DNA of 64,000 nt from DAISJI01 sp964559835 (GTDB lineage: Bacteria; Acidobacteriota; Terriglobia; Terriglobales; Acidobacteriaceae). Under the pieces are notes generated by a model. That model ran no database searches, was not told the origin of the DNA, and saw nothing but the letters and a program-made list of their open reading frames with translations. The translations under genes and the position numbers were made by a program. This document shows, piece after piece, positions 1-8,749 of the stretch. The stretch is taken from contig CAZLJE010000001.1 in the NCBI GenBank assembly GCA_964559835.1, forward strand, positions 186,001 through 250,000, read 5' to 3'. The first letter of the stretch is position 1; each line of letters starts with the position of its first letter.

Positions 1-117
1 CAGCTGAAGTCGGAAAGTGGAGGGATCGACTTTGACAGTCTTGTAAGCGCGCGTGAATGCTCTGCGTAAGGCGGATTCGATCCCGCGGCGGAGGAGCGAT
101 TTTCCAGTGTCCGGCAT
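1..117 (-). CDS. N-terminal part of an unrecognised protein (cut by window edge)
   Basis: An open frame of 39 codons starts with ATG at 117 and runs off the left edge. It begins MPDTGKSLLRRGIESALRRA and continues with a basic stretch and a TVKVDPSTFRL segment that reads like real protein. It is divergent from the RNase J gene, about 80 bases away. No strong ribosome binding site is visible. The start vaguely recalls EcsC-like proteins, but that is only a guess. The alternative is a 22-codon tail of a plus-strand gene ending at 69, which looks less protein-like. Confidence 0.4.
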   Translation of the reverse strand, partial: MPDTGKSLLRRGIESALRRAFTRAYKTVKVDPSTFRLQL

Positions 118-152
118 CGGAAATAGGTTACAGGAGTTTTCGGATCTGCGTT

Positions 153-169
153 ACAGGCGAGACGCCTGT
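153..169. repeat. Dispersed palindrome, family 1, copy a
   Basis: ACAGGCG-AGA-CGCCTGT is a perfect 7-bp stem with a 3-base loop, followed by GCTGCGG. It lies 31 bases before the RNase J start codon and could form a hairpin in its 5' leader. Related copies are at 1946-1964 and 3762-3778; the shared core is GGCGAGRCGCC, usually followed by GTGCT or similar. Confidence 0.65.
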
Positions 170-199
170 GCTGCGGTCTGTTAGCATCGTATCTTCACG

Positions 200-1873
200 A
201 TGCCTGCTGGCAAGCTCCAAGTCATTCCGCTGGGTGGTCTCGGCGAGTTCGGCATGAACTGCATGGCCGTTCGCTGCGGTGACGACATCATCGTCATCGA
301 CGCCGGTCTCATGTTCCCCGAGTCCGAACTGCTCGGCGTGGACATCGTCGTTCCCGACATCAAGTATCTGCTGGAGAATCGCGACCGCGTACGGGCGATC
401 GTGCTCACGCACGGGCACGAGGACCACATCGGCGGTCTGCCGTGGATCCTGAACGAACTGAACGTGCCGGTGTACGGCACGGAGTTCACGCTCGCCTACG
501 TTGAGGACAAGCTTGACGAGCACGGGTTGCTGGACAATGCCGATCTCATCGACCTTATCCCGGGGCAGCGGGTGACGATCGGGCCGTTCACGATCAATCC
601 GATCCAGGTGACGCACAGCTTGGTCGATTGCGTCGCGCTGGCGATCCACACGCCTCTCGGGGTGATCATCCACACCGGCGATTTCAAGGTGGATCCGACG
701 CCGACCGACAACCGGCTCTTTGACCTGCACACGTTTGCGGAGTACGGCAAAGAAGGCGTGCTGGCGCTGTTCCAGGATTCGACGAATGTCGAGCGCAGCG
801 GTTACACGCCGAGCGAGCGCGCGGTCGTGCCGAAATTCGAAGAAGTATTTGCGCGGACGCGGCGACGGTTATTCATATCGTGCTTTTCGTCGTCGATCCA
901 CCGCATCAAGCTGGCGATCGATCTGGCGTACCGGCACCGGCGTAAGGTCGCGCTGATCGGCCGGAGCATGAACGACTCGACCGAGATCGCGCAGGACCTC
1001 GGGTATATCGAGATCCCCGACGGCACGCTGATCCATCCGGGCGAGGTGAAGAATTACCCGCCGGAAAAGGTGATGGTGCTGATCAGCGGGACCCAGGGCG
1101 AGCCGATGTCGAGCCTGTCGCGCGCGGCGGTGGACAACCACAAGCACGCCAAGATCGAGCCGGGCGATACGGTGGTGCTCTCGTCGCGCATCATTCCGGG
1201 CAACGAGAAGGCGATCTTCCGAGTCATTGACCATCTTTACCGGCGCGAGGCGCACGTCATTTACGAGGACGGGAGCGGCGGCGCGCCGGTCCACGTCAGC
1301 GGCCACGCCAGCCAGGAAGAGTTGAAACTAATCATCAACCTGTTGCGGCCGCGTTATTTCATTCCGATCCACGGCGAATACCGGCAATTGAAGCGGCACG
1401 CGGAATTGGCGGGCGGAATGCGGGAAGCTGTCGGGTCGGTGATGATGCTGGAGAGCGGCCAGATCCTGGAGTTTGATGAACTTGGCGCGCGCAAGGCGGG
1501 CGAGGTGCCGGTCGGGCGCATCTGCATCGATTCGGGCTCGCGCGGCGACGTGGTCGAAGACCTCATCATCAAAGACCGCCGCCATCTCAGCGAAGACGGC
1601 ATCGTCCTGCCGATCATCGCCATTAATAAACTGACGGGAAAAGTGGAGAGCGCGCCGGAGATCGTGATGCGCGGTTTTGCGGCCGCCGGCGCCGAGAACG
1701 GGTTGATGACCGAAGCGCGCAACATCATCGTGCAGACGCTGGAGCACTCCACCGAGGAAGAAAAGAAGGACTGGGGCCTGATCAAGGAAAAGGTCCGCCA
1801 GGACCTGAAGCGCTACATCGTGAAGAACACCCAGCGACGGCCGCTGATCATGCCGGTGATCTTGGAAATCTAG
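200..1873 (+). CDS. rnj: Ribonuclease J
   Basis: This is a 557-residue metallo-beta-lactamase/beta-CASP ribonuclease of the RNase J family, a cytoplasmic 5'-3' exo- and endonuclease in mRNA decay and rRNA maturation. The zinc-binding motif HGHEDH spans residues 71-76, and further motif residues follow in HTGDFKVD and in SGHAS near residue 365. Length matches the family (about 550-560). The N-terminus (MPAGKLQVIPLGGLGEFGMN) is the usual RNase J start, so ATG 200 is well supported although the Shine-Dalgarno sequence is weak. A dispersed palindrome sits just upstream. The gene stands alone, divergent from a cut gene on the left. Confidence 0.96.
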   Translation: MPAGKLQVIPLGGLGEFGMNCMAVRCGDDIIVIDAGLMFPESELLGVDIVVPDIKYLLENRDRVRAIVLTHGHEDHIGGLPWILNELNVPVYGTEFTLAYVEDKLDEHGLLDNADLIDLIPGQRVTIGPFTINPIQVTHSLVDCVALAIHTPLGVIIHTGDFKVDPTPTDNRLFDLHTFAEYGKEGVLALFQDSTNVERSGYTPSERAVVPKFEEVFARTRRRLFISCFSSSIHRIKLAIDLAYRHRRKVALIGRSMNDSTEIAQDLGYIEIPDGTLIHPGEVKNYPPEKVMVLISGTQGEPMSSLSRAAVDNHKHAKIEPGDTVVLSSRIIPGNEKAIFRVIDHLYRREAHVIYEDGSGGAPVHVSGHASQEELKLIINLLRPRYFIPIHGEYRQLKRHAELAGGMREAVGSVMMLESGQILEFDELGARKAGEVPVGRICIDSGSRGDVVEDLIIKDRRHLSEDGIVLPIIAINKLTGKVESAPEIVMRGFAAAGAENGLMTEARNIIVQTLEHSTEEEKKDWGLIKEKVRQDLKRYIVKNTQRRPLIMPVILEI

Positions 1874-1945
1874 TTTTTGTTTCAGTTTCTGTGCGGCGGG
1901 CGAGGGCGCCCGCCGCATTTGCATTTCGGGAGAACTTGAGCGCAG

Positions 1946-1964
1946 CCCCGGCGAGGCGCCGGGG
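1946..1964. repeat. Dispersed palindrome, family 1, copy b
   Basis: CCCCGGCG-AGG-CGCCGGGG is a perfect 8-bp stem, 3-base loop palindrome, followed by CCCACATGG. It lies between the RNase J stop and the next gene and may help end transcription, though no T-run follows. It shares the GGCGAGGCGCC core with 153-169 and 3762-3778. Confidence 0.65.
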
Positions 1965-2019
1965 CCCACATGGCCACAGGTACGGTGTTGTATCGTATGT
2001 TCCTGTTCTGAGGGTGGAT

Positions 2020-3708
2020 ATGCGAAGGATTGTTGCTATTGTCCTGCTCTGTGCGTCGTGTGCATTTGGACAAGCGAAGTCGTCGAAGCTACGGTTCGAG
2101 ATCGGCTTTCCCGCGTCGCAATCGGCGGAGGCGCTCGATGGGCGCGTGCTGCTCGCCATCTCGAAAGAAGAGAAGCCGGAGCCACGGTTCCTTATCGACG
2201 AGGAAGAACCAAAGAGCCAGCAACTATTCGGAATCGATGTCGACGGACTGAAGCCCGGAGCGGCAGCCGTGATCGACGCATCGGCGCTGGGTTATCCGGT
2301 GCGCTCGCTCGACCAATTACCGGCCGGCGACTACTACGTGCAGGCAGTGCTGAATATTTACGAGACGTTCAAACGCGCCGACGGACATACCATCAAGCTG
2401 CCACCGGATCGCGGCGAAGGGCAGCAGTGGATGAGGAAGCCGGGGAACCTTTACAGCAAGTCGCTGAAGATGCACGTCGACCCCGCGGCTGGCGGTGTCA
2501 TTCGCGTTTCGCTCACCGAAAAGATTCCACCGATCGAGCCGCCGAAGGACACGAAATACGTCAAGCACCTGCGCATCCAGAGCAAGTTGGTTTCGGAATT
2601 CTGGGGACGGCCCATGTACCTGGGCGCGATCGTCGTCCTGCCCGAGGGTTTCCAGGAGCACCCGCAGGCGCACTATCCGCTGCTGGTCGAAGAGGGGCAT
2701 TTTCCATCCGATTTCACCTTCCGCACCGAACCACCAGCGGCGGACGCCAAAGGACGTGCGCGGACGCGCCAGCAGAACGAATACAGGCTTTACCAGGATT
2801 GGACGTCGGGCCGCCTGCCGCACGTTGTGATGTTGCTGATCCAGCATGCGACTCCGTATTACGACGACAGCTATGCAGTGAATTCGGCGAATGTCGGGCC
2901 ATACGGAGACGCCATCGTGAAGGAACTCATTCCCGAAGTCGAGCGGCAGTTCCGAGCCATTGGCCAGGGCTGGGCGCGCGGACAGTTTGGCGGTTCGACC
3001 GGCGGCTGGGAGGTGCTGGCGCAGCAGGTGTTCTATCCCGACGAGTACAACTGGACGTACTGCATGTGTCCGGACCCGATCGATTTTCACGCCTACCAGA
3101 TCGTGAACATCTACGACGACAAGAATGCGTATTGGCAGCAGGGGCCGTTCGGGCAAGTGCCGCGCCCGGAGATGCGCAATACGATGGGGCTGGTGAATGC
3201 CGAGATGGAGCCGACAGTGCGGCGGGAGGAAGTGATCGGCACCAAAGGACGTTCGGCGGAGCAGTTCGCGATTTGGCAGGCGGTGTTCAGCCCAGTCGGC
3301 GCCGATGGATACCCGAAACCGATCTGGGATTTTGCCACTGGCGACATCAATAAAGATGTCGCGAAGTACTGGCAGGAGCATTACGACCTGGACTACATCA
3401 TGCAGCGCGATTGGGCGACGCTCGGGCCGAAGCTCGCCGGGAAACTGCATTTCACCGCCGGCGACATGGATACGTGGTACCTGAACAACGCGGTGCACAT
3501 GTTCCAGGAGTTTCACGACAGCCCGAAGAACCCGTACAGAGCGGCGGATTTCGAGTACGGCTACATGCAGCCGCACTGTTACACGGGCGGCAATGGACTG
3601 CCGCCGGCGGAGCGCAACGCTGCGTTCGTGCAACGCATCGTGACGCAATTCGCCGATCGAGTGGAAAAGACGGCGCCGAAAGACGGCGATATGAGTTGGA
3701 AGTACTAA
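2020..3708 (+). CDS. Secreted esterase-like alpha/beta-hydrolase-fold protein
   Basis: A 562-residue exported protein. ATG 2020 is preferred because AGGGTGG lies 3 bases upstream and a signal peptide follows directly (MRRIVAIVLLCASCAFGQA); the open frame extends further upstream without good signals. Residues 20-190 look like a beta-rich N-terminal domain. From about 200 the protein has the look of an esterase: a GGSTGG nucleophile elbow with Ser326, preceded by a YGDAIVKELIPEVE segment typical of esterase D-like enzymes. The substrate is unknown. It belongs to a type of large hypothetical protein common in soil bacteria; the hydrolase assignment rests on the elbow and its surroundings. It is convergent with the M16 peptidase genes. 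Confidence 0.75.
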   Translation: MRRIVAIVLLCASCAFGQAKSSKLRFEIGFPASQSAEALDGRVLLAISKEEKPEPRFLIDEEEPKSQQLFGIDVDGLKPGAAAVIDASALGYPVRSLDQLPAGDYYVQAVLNIYETFKRADGHTIKLPPDRGEGQQWMRKPGNLYSKSLKMHVDPAAGGVIRVSLTEKIPPIEPPKDTKYVKHLRIQSKLVSEFWGRPMYLGAIVVLPEGFQEHPQAHYPLLVEEGHFPSDFTFRTEPPAADAKGRARTRQQNEYRLYQDWTSGRLPHVVMLLIQHATPYYDDSYAVNSANVGPYGDAIVKELIPEVERQFRAIGQGWARGQFGGSTGGWEVLAQQVFYPDEYNWTYCMCPDPIDFHAYQIVNIYDDKNAYWQQGPFGQVPRPEMRNTMGLVNAEMEPTVRREEVIGTKGRSAEQFAIWQAVFSPVGADGYPKPIWDFATGDINKDVAKYWQEHYDLDYIMQRDWATLGPKLAGKLHFTAGDMDTWYLNNAVHMFQEFHDSPKNPYRAADFEYGYMQPHCYTGGNGLPPAERNAAFVQRIVTQFADRVEKTAPKDGDMSWKY

Positions 3709-3716
3709 AAGGCGCT

Positions 3717-3778
3717 CACCACAGCGGAGGCAGAGGAGCCACTGACTCCACGCGCAGCATGACCGGCGAGGCGCCAGT
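3717..3778. repeat. Two short dispersed repeats between convergent genes
   Basis: The gap between the esterase-like gene and the M16 gene is made of repeat pieces. At 3717-3736 is CACCACAGCGGAGGCAGAGG, related to the CACCACAG repeats around the PadR-ADOP genes. At 3762-3778 is ACCGGCG-AGG-CGCCAGT, copy c of palindrome family 1 with one wobble pair. The tail of the second runs into the last codons of the M16 gene, so the repeat may have supplied its stop codon. Confidence 0.6.
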
Positions 3779-3779
3779 G

Positions 3780-5372
3780 CTACCGCGGGGCTGACTCGTT
3801 CGGCTTCTCGTGCGGTTCTGATTGTGCTGGCTTCGGGGCTGCTCCAGTCCCACCGCCGCCGGGAGCGGGCGCGGACTCTTCCGGGATGCTGATGTCGATG
3901 GGGATCACTTTGCCAACGGTCGTGAGCGGTTTTCCGAATTCCTTGCCATTGCCGACAACGACTACCGCAAGCTGCTCGGGATGGATGTACTTGTGCGCCA
4001 CGCGGTCCACGTCGGCGGGCGTCGTCTTCTCGACACCGGCGCGGTAGCGTTCGAGGAAGTCGGGCGGGTAATGGTAGAACTCGTAGAGCATGCGCTCGCC
4101 CAGTACTTTCGATTTGGAATCGAAGTTGAAGATGAAGCGGTTGAGAATCGAGTCTTTGGCCTCCTTCACTTCCTCCGCAGTCGCGGGATGCGTGAGCATG
4201 TTCCCGAGTTCGGTGCGCAACGCCTCGATCGCGTCCACCGTGGTGCTGCTCTTTGTGGCCATTGAGATATCGAACAGGCCCGGATGATCGAACGATGCGC
4301 CGATCCCACCGCCGACCGAATATGCCAATCCTTTTTCGGTGCGAATGGTCTTGAACAGCCGCGATGCGAACCCGCCCCCCAGTACCTCGTTCATGACTTC
4401 AACGCTGAAGTAATCCGGGTTGTCCCGCTCCAGGCCTAACTTGACCATGCGGATGTCGCTCTGGTTCACGTCTTCCTTTGCGACGAAATAAACATTGGGC
4501 TGTGGATCGCGGAACTGGGCCACCGGAGGCCCGGGAACCTGCGCCGGCTGCCAGGAATCGAACGCTTGCCGAAGCTTCTGCTCCATGGCGGCGGAGTCGA
4601 AGTCTCCATGGATGCCAATGAGGATGTTGTTCGGATGGACGTAAGCGTCGTGCCACTTTACGAGGTCGTCGCGGGTGACCGCGGCCACCGTCCAATATTC
4701 AGGGATGCGCGCGTAAGGATGGTCCTTCCCATACGCAATGATCGCCGCCTCCCGGCCTGCAATGGCGCTGATGTCGTCATTGCGGCGAGCAATGGCGGAA
4801 TTCATCTGGAGCTTCGACAGTTCGATCTTGTCTTGACGGAATGCAGGCTGGCGCAGCACTTCCAGGAAAAGAGGGAAGACCTCGTCGAAGTTGTTCTTGA
4901 GGCAATTGAACGAGATCGAAGTGGACGCAACGCCCCCGCTGGTTTCGATGCGCGCGGCACGGGCTTCGAGGAAATCGTCCATCTCGTCGCCGGTCTTTGT
5001 TTTCGTGCCGCCGGTGCGCCACACGTCGCCGTAAATGTCGACCAAGCCGACTTTGTTCGCAGGCTCGGAGCGCGACCCTTCTCGCACCGTCGCTGATCCA
5101 CCGACGAACGGCAGCTCGTGGTCCTCCTGGAGGAATATCACCATGCCGTTCTTCAGCTCGATACGCTTCGGCTCTTGCGGGTGAAACGCAGGCAGAGGCG
5201 GGATTGGGATCTTCTCCCATGGTTTCGCCGCTTGCGGTGTTTCAGCGGAAGTCTTTGACTGCGCTGCGGCACTGGATTTCGCCGGTGCTTTCGACGTGGG
5301 TGCAGCCTGACCGACGGACGCCGAAACCATCAGGACTGACACAGCTGCGACAGCAAGAGAGAGCGTTTTCAT
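3780..5372 (-). CDS. M16-family peptidase subunit lacking the zinc motif
   Basis: A 530-residue exported protein with signal peptide (MKTLSLAVAAVSVLMVSASVG) and a linker rich in Ala/Lys/Pro. Two M16 (insulinase/pitrilysin-like) halves follow, about residues 60-270 and 275-490, with GGGFASRLFKTIRTEKGLAY in the second half. Where an active subunit has HxxEH, this one has VGLVDIYGDVWRTGG, so it should be the non-catalytic partner. Its ATG overlaps the stop of the upstream M16 gene (ATGA), and that partner does carry HxxEH; together they probably form a periplasmic heterodimer like other two-gene M16 peptidases. The C-terminus is Pro/Gly-rich and low complexity. Confidence 0.9.
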   Translation of the reverse strand: MKTLSLAVAAVSVLMVSASVGQAAPTSKAPAKSSAAAQSKTSAETPQAAKPWEKIPIPPLPAFHPQEPKRIELKNGMVIFLQEDHELPFVGGSATVREGSRSEPANKVGLVDIYGDVWRTGGTKTKTGDEMDDFLEARAARIETSGGVASTSISFNCLKNNFDEVFPLFLEVLRQPAFRQDKIELSKLQMNSAIARRNDDISAIAGREAAIIAYGKDHPYARIPEYWTVAAVTRDDLVKWHDAYVHPNNILIGIHGDFDSAAMEQKLRQAFDSWQPAQVPGPPVAQFRDPQPNVYFVAKEDVNQSDIRMVKLGLERDNPDYFSVEVMNEVLGGGFASRLFKTIRTEKGLAYSVGGGIGASFDHPGLFDISMATKSSTTVDAIEALRTELGNMLTHPATAEEVKEAKDSILNRFIFNFDSKSKVLGERMLYEFYHYPPDFLERYRAGVEKTTPADVDRVAHKYIHPEQLAVVVVGNGKEFGKPLTTVGKVIPIDISIPEESAPAPGGGGTGAAPKPAQSEPHEKPNESAPR

Positions 5373-6898
5373 TGTGCCCCTCCCTTCTGCTGGGGCGTTG
5401 CGCCCGCGGGCTTGGTGCTCTCGATGACACCGACGGTGCGGTTCTCTTCTACGAAGGTCCGGGCGGCGACCCGCTTGATATCGGCTTTGGTGACCTTGTC
5501 GTAGCGGTCGAGTTGTCGGAACAGTTCTCGCCAGTCCCCGAACCGCGCCTGGAAGATCGCAATCTGGGAGGCCAGTCCGGTGTTGTTCGCAAGACCGCGC
5601 AAGAGGTCGGCCCGCGCGCGCGTTTTGAACATCGCGAGTTCCTCGTCGGTGACATCCTGCGTCCGGAGTTTGTCGATTTCAGCGCGGATCGCTTTCTGCA
5701 TTTCTTCGGGCGTGTGGCCGGGCGTCGGGACGGCGTAGAAGGCGAACAGGTGCGGATACTTCGTCCCCGGCATTCCGGTAAAGCCGCCGGCGTCAGCAGC
5801 GATTCTCTGGTCTCGTACGAGGGAGCGGTACATGCGCGATACCCGCCCGTTCGACAGGATGTCGGTAATGGCGTCGAACACCGGGTCGTCGGGATCGGTG
5901 AAGTCTGGGCGATGGTAGCCCTCGACATAGATCGGCTGCGCTTGGTCGCGCAGCACCACCCGGCGTTCCGATTGCTGTGGCGGCTCGACCGTCGGATCTT
6001 CGATCGGCTGCGGTGACGTGGGAATGCGCCCGAAATACCTTGTGAAATCGGCGACGACGTCGGCGGTCTTAACGTCTCCAACCACCGCGATCACCATATT
6101 CGATGGCACGTAGAAACGGTGGAAGAAGCGTTCGGCGTCGGTGGCGGAAAATCGCCGCAGGTCACTGGGCCAACCGATGGTGGGCCGATGATAAGGATGT
6201 GCGATGAATGCCCCGGCGAGAAATTGCTCGAGCAGCCGGCCCACGGGACTGCTGTCGGTCCGCATGCGGCGCTCCTCGTACACAACATCACGCTCCTTGT
6301 AGAACTCGCGCATGACGGGGTGAAGGAAGCGCTCCGACTCCAAGTACGAGTAAAGTTCAAGCCGGTTGGATGGGAACGAGTAGAAATAGACGGTCTCGTC
6401 GTAATCGGTGCTGGCGTTCAGGCCCTCGCCGCCGTTGTCTTCGATGATCTCGGTGTACTGATTGCGGATGACGTACTGGTCGGCCTCCTTGATGGCCTGT
6501 TGCCATGCTTTCTCGAGTTGCTGGACTTTCTTCTCGTCGCGGCCGACACGCTTCTCGCGCTCTTTGAGATACGCAGCGTATGCCGCCTCGACCTTCGCTA
6601 AAGCCACTTTCTCCGCCGGCCAATTCTTCGTGCCGATGGTGGTGGTGCCCTTGAACGCCATGTGTTCGAACATATGCGCGAGGCCAGTCTCGTCCTTTGG
6701 GTCCTGCACCGAGCCGGCGTCGACGAATGTATAGGCAGAGAAGACGGGCGCTTCATGCCGTTCCAGGACGAGCAGGGTCAAGCCGTTCGCCAGTTTCTTG
6801 ACGGTGACGCGCTTCTCGAACGATGCGAGGTCCTGCGCTCTGATGGAAAGGGAAAAGAGAAAAACGAAGGCAAGAACTTGGGCGACGGGCCTTCTCAT
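5369..6898 (-). CDS. M16-family zinc peptidase, catalytic subunit
   Basis: A 509-residue exported metallopeptidase. ATG 6898 is chosen because GGAGGT lies just upstream and a signal peptide follows (MRRPVAQVLAFVFLFSLSIRAQ); a TTG 24 bases earlier also opens the frame. The HxxEH zinc motif is HMFEH at residues 75-79, with the distal glutamate probably in ERDVVYEERRMR. A Lys/Glu-rich insert near residues 105-150 looks helical. It is the first gene of a two-gene unit and overlaps the non-catalytic subunit by four bases. Expected role: breakdown of peptides in the periplasm. Confidence 0.92.
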   Translation of the reverse strand: MRRPVAQVLAFVFLFSLSIRAQDLASFEKRVTVKKLANGLTLLVLERHEAPVFSAYTFVDAGSVQDPKDETGLAHMFEHMAFKGTTTIGTKNWPAEKVALAKVEAAYAAYLKEREKRVGRDEKKVQQLEKAWQQAIKEADQYVIRNQYTEIIEDNGGEGLNASTDYDETVYFYSFPSNRLELYSYLESERFLHPVMREFYKERDVVYEERRMRTDSSPVGRLLEQFLAGAFIAHPYHRPTIGWPSDLRRFSATDAERFFHRFYVPSNMVIAVVGDVKTADVVADFTRYFGRIPTSPQPIEDPTVEPPQQSERRVVLRDQAQPIYVEGYHRPDFTDPDDPVFDAITDILSNGRVSRMYRSLVRDQRIAADAGGFTGMPGTKYPHLFAFYAVPTPGHTPEEMQKAIRAEIDKLRTQDVTDEELAMFKTRARADLLRGLANNTGLASQIAIFQARFGDWRELFRQLDRYDKVTKADIKRVAARTFVEENRTVGVIESTKPAGATPQQKGGAQ

Positions 6899-6963
6899 GC
6901 GACCTCCGTGCGGCCGAACCAAAAAACAACGTTACGATGCGGTCGAAAGGGTGTCAAACGCGC

Positions 6964-7671
6964 CTAGATGTCGAACACCTTGTAGGCGCGCGGCGGGTTC
7001 TCGGATTGCAGGATCGCCAGTGCGACGTTGTGCACAGGAATCCCGCCGGTGGTCTTCCCGCCTTCGCCGCCGTGATGAGCATGTCCGTGGAGAACAAGGT
7101 CGGCCCCGTGGCGATCGATGACTTCCGCCAGGCGCGAGGTACCAAGAAAAGGAAAGATCTCCGGCGCTTCTCCCTGCACCGTGGCTGCGATCGGCGCGTA
7201 ATGCAGGACGACGACGCGCTTGTCCGTACGCAGTTGCGACATAGCGCGTTCGAGTTTCAGCGCTTCGTCGATTGCCGCCTGGACGAAGCTCTTGATCTCC
7301 CGCTCGCCGAACGCCGTCAATACACCTCGCCCGAAGCCGCCGACGAAACCTTTTGTACCCGCGAAGCCGACGCCATCGCGCTCGTAGCCGGTGCCGTCGA
7401 GGATCTTGATGCCCTCGGCGGCCATCATCTTCATCAAATGGTCCTGCTGGTCGCTCTCGTAATCGTGGTTTCCGAGGACGGCGACTACGGGGATGCGCAG
7501 CCGAACCAATATGTTCAGGAGCGGCTCCATCTCACTGACTTTACCGTAGTTCGTGAGATCGCCGGCAATAACGAGCAGGTCGGCTTCGTCGCGCACGTGC
7601 TCCATCTTCTCGCGGACGCGCTCCCAAACCGGAGGAGCGAAGTGTATGTCGGCTACGGCTGCGATCCTCAT
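6964..7671 (-). CDS. Metallophosphoesterase
   Basis: A 235-residue calcineurin-like phosphoesterase. Metal-binding motifs are visible in order: ADIHF near the N-terminus, GDLTNYG, GNHDYES, LHYAPI and HGHAHHGGEGG. ATG 7671 begins MRIAAVADIHF, the normal family start; the frame stays open upstream only because it shadows the neighbouring gene. The upstream gene ends 16 bases before it, so the two are probably cotranscribed. The substrate cannot be told; small members of this family cleave phosphodiesters or phosphomonoesters. Confidence 0.9.
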   Translation of the reverse strand: MRIAAVADIHFAPPVWERVREKMEHVRDEADLLVIAGDLTNYGKVSEMEPLLNILVRLRIPVVAVLGNHDYESDQQDHLMKMMAAEGIKILDGTGYERDGVGFAGTKGFVGGFGRGVLTAFGEREIKSFVQAAIDEALKLERAMSQLRTDKRVVVLHYAPIAATVQGEAPEIFPFLGTSRLAEVIDRHGADLVLHGHAHHGGEGGKTTGGIPVHNVALAILQSENPPRAYKVFDI

Positions 7672-7687
7672 GGTCGTTCCATCGGGC

Positions 7688-8506
7688 TTAGGCCGCGGAT
7701 TCCTCGCGGCGTTCGAGTTGCGCAAGGCGCCTGGCCCGGTACTCCTCGGCCACGTCCGGCAGGCCCCATTCCGTGACATCAATGTTGAACATCGGCGGAT
7801 CGACAAGGCTGCCGCGAAAACGCGCGTTCGGATCGGGATGATCCAGTTCCGCCCGCAGTCGACCGAGCAGGTCGTCCCAAAGGCTGCGCGGGATGTAGTC
7901 GTGGTCCGCGGGGTACACGTAATGGTAGAGGATGAAGACCCAGAGCAGCATCTCCCAGTGTTCGCCGACGAGTTCCAGGACACGGTCCCAGTCAATTCTT
8001 CCGCGTCTGCCGTGGATCACGTGCACGATGTCGGCGCCGTCGAAGCGTTCGCGTCGCGTAACGAAGAGCTTGGATGCGATCAGCTCTTCCGGGGCGAGGA
8101 CTTTCACGCGCACGCCGAACTGCTCGGAGGGAATCCCGCGGTCGATCCAGCTCTGGTTTACGACGATCACGGCATTGCTCATGCCGGTGATGAGGTCCAC
8201 GAAGTACTCGCCCCGGTGTGCCTTGGCGAGCCAAACGGGGTCGTTGACCTCGGTCTCAAAGCCCTCTTCCTGCAACGATTGCAGGGCCTGTGCGACGTGT
8301 TCGGCCGGAAGGAAAAGGTCAAGATCCTTGGTGTTGCGCGCGATGCCGGTGTGCTCGCGCAGCGCGGCCGCGCCCGAAACGACGTAAGGCACATCACGCT
8401 CGTTCATGTGCTCCAACACAGCGTGGAACAGCTGGATCTGCTCGGGCGTAAAGTCCGGGTCGGCCGAGCTGGTTATGGGCAGCGGGTTCTCTTCGGTCGG
8501 AGTCAC
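7688..8506 (-). CDS. Nucleotidyltransferase-fold protein (AbiEii/DUF6036-like)
   Basis: A 272-residue protein with a minimal nucleotidyltransferase-like core: VVSGAAALREHTGI followed by KDLDLFL, which supplies the paired acidic residues, then APEELIASKLF as in AbiEii-type and DUF6036-type proteins. The start is GTG at 8506; no ATG lies upstream in frame and the Shine-Dalgarno sequence is weak, so the exact start is uncertain. It precedes the metallophosphoesterase by 16 bases. An antitoxin or toxin partner is not evident, so a role in a toxin-antitoxin system is not supported; the function is unknown. Confidence 0.7.
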   Translation of the reverse strand: MTPTEENPLPITSSADPDFTPEQIQLFHAVLEHMNERDVPYVVSGAAALREHTGIARNTKDLDLFLPAEHVAQALQSLQEEGFETEVNDPVWLAKAHRGEYFVDLITGMSNAVIVVNQSWIDRGIPSEQFGVRVKVLAPEELIASKLFVTRRERFDGADIVHVIHGRRGRIDWDRVLELVGEHWEMLLWVFILYHYVYPADHDYIPRSLWDDLLGRLRAELDHPDPNARFRGSLVDPPMFNIDVTEWGLPDVAEEYRARRLAQLERREESAA

Positions 8507-8749
8507 CCCACGTTGGATGGTTCGTTTTCAATGCAAGTTGTGGCTGCCTGAGAGAAACTGCTGGGCAGAGATACCACTCCTGCTGCCGGGGGTGCGGTTG
8601 GGAGCGCAACTAACGATGATGTTCGCTGCCAGGCTGCGGTGCCCCGGCCCTCGCCGCGGAGCCTTGCGCCTGCTCGTAAGCGACGGTGGCCACCGTTGCG
8701 AGAAGTTTCCAAGACTCGGATTGTTGAGCAAGCATCTAAGATGTTCGGC

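Noticed and set aside
1..69. Possible C-terminal end of a plus-strand gene (22 codons to a stop at 67-69)
   Set aside because: The peptide looks random, and the minus-strand frame over the same bases reads more like a real N-terminus.
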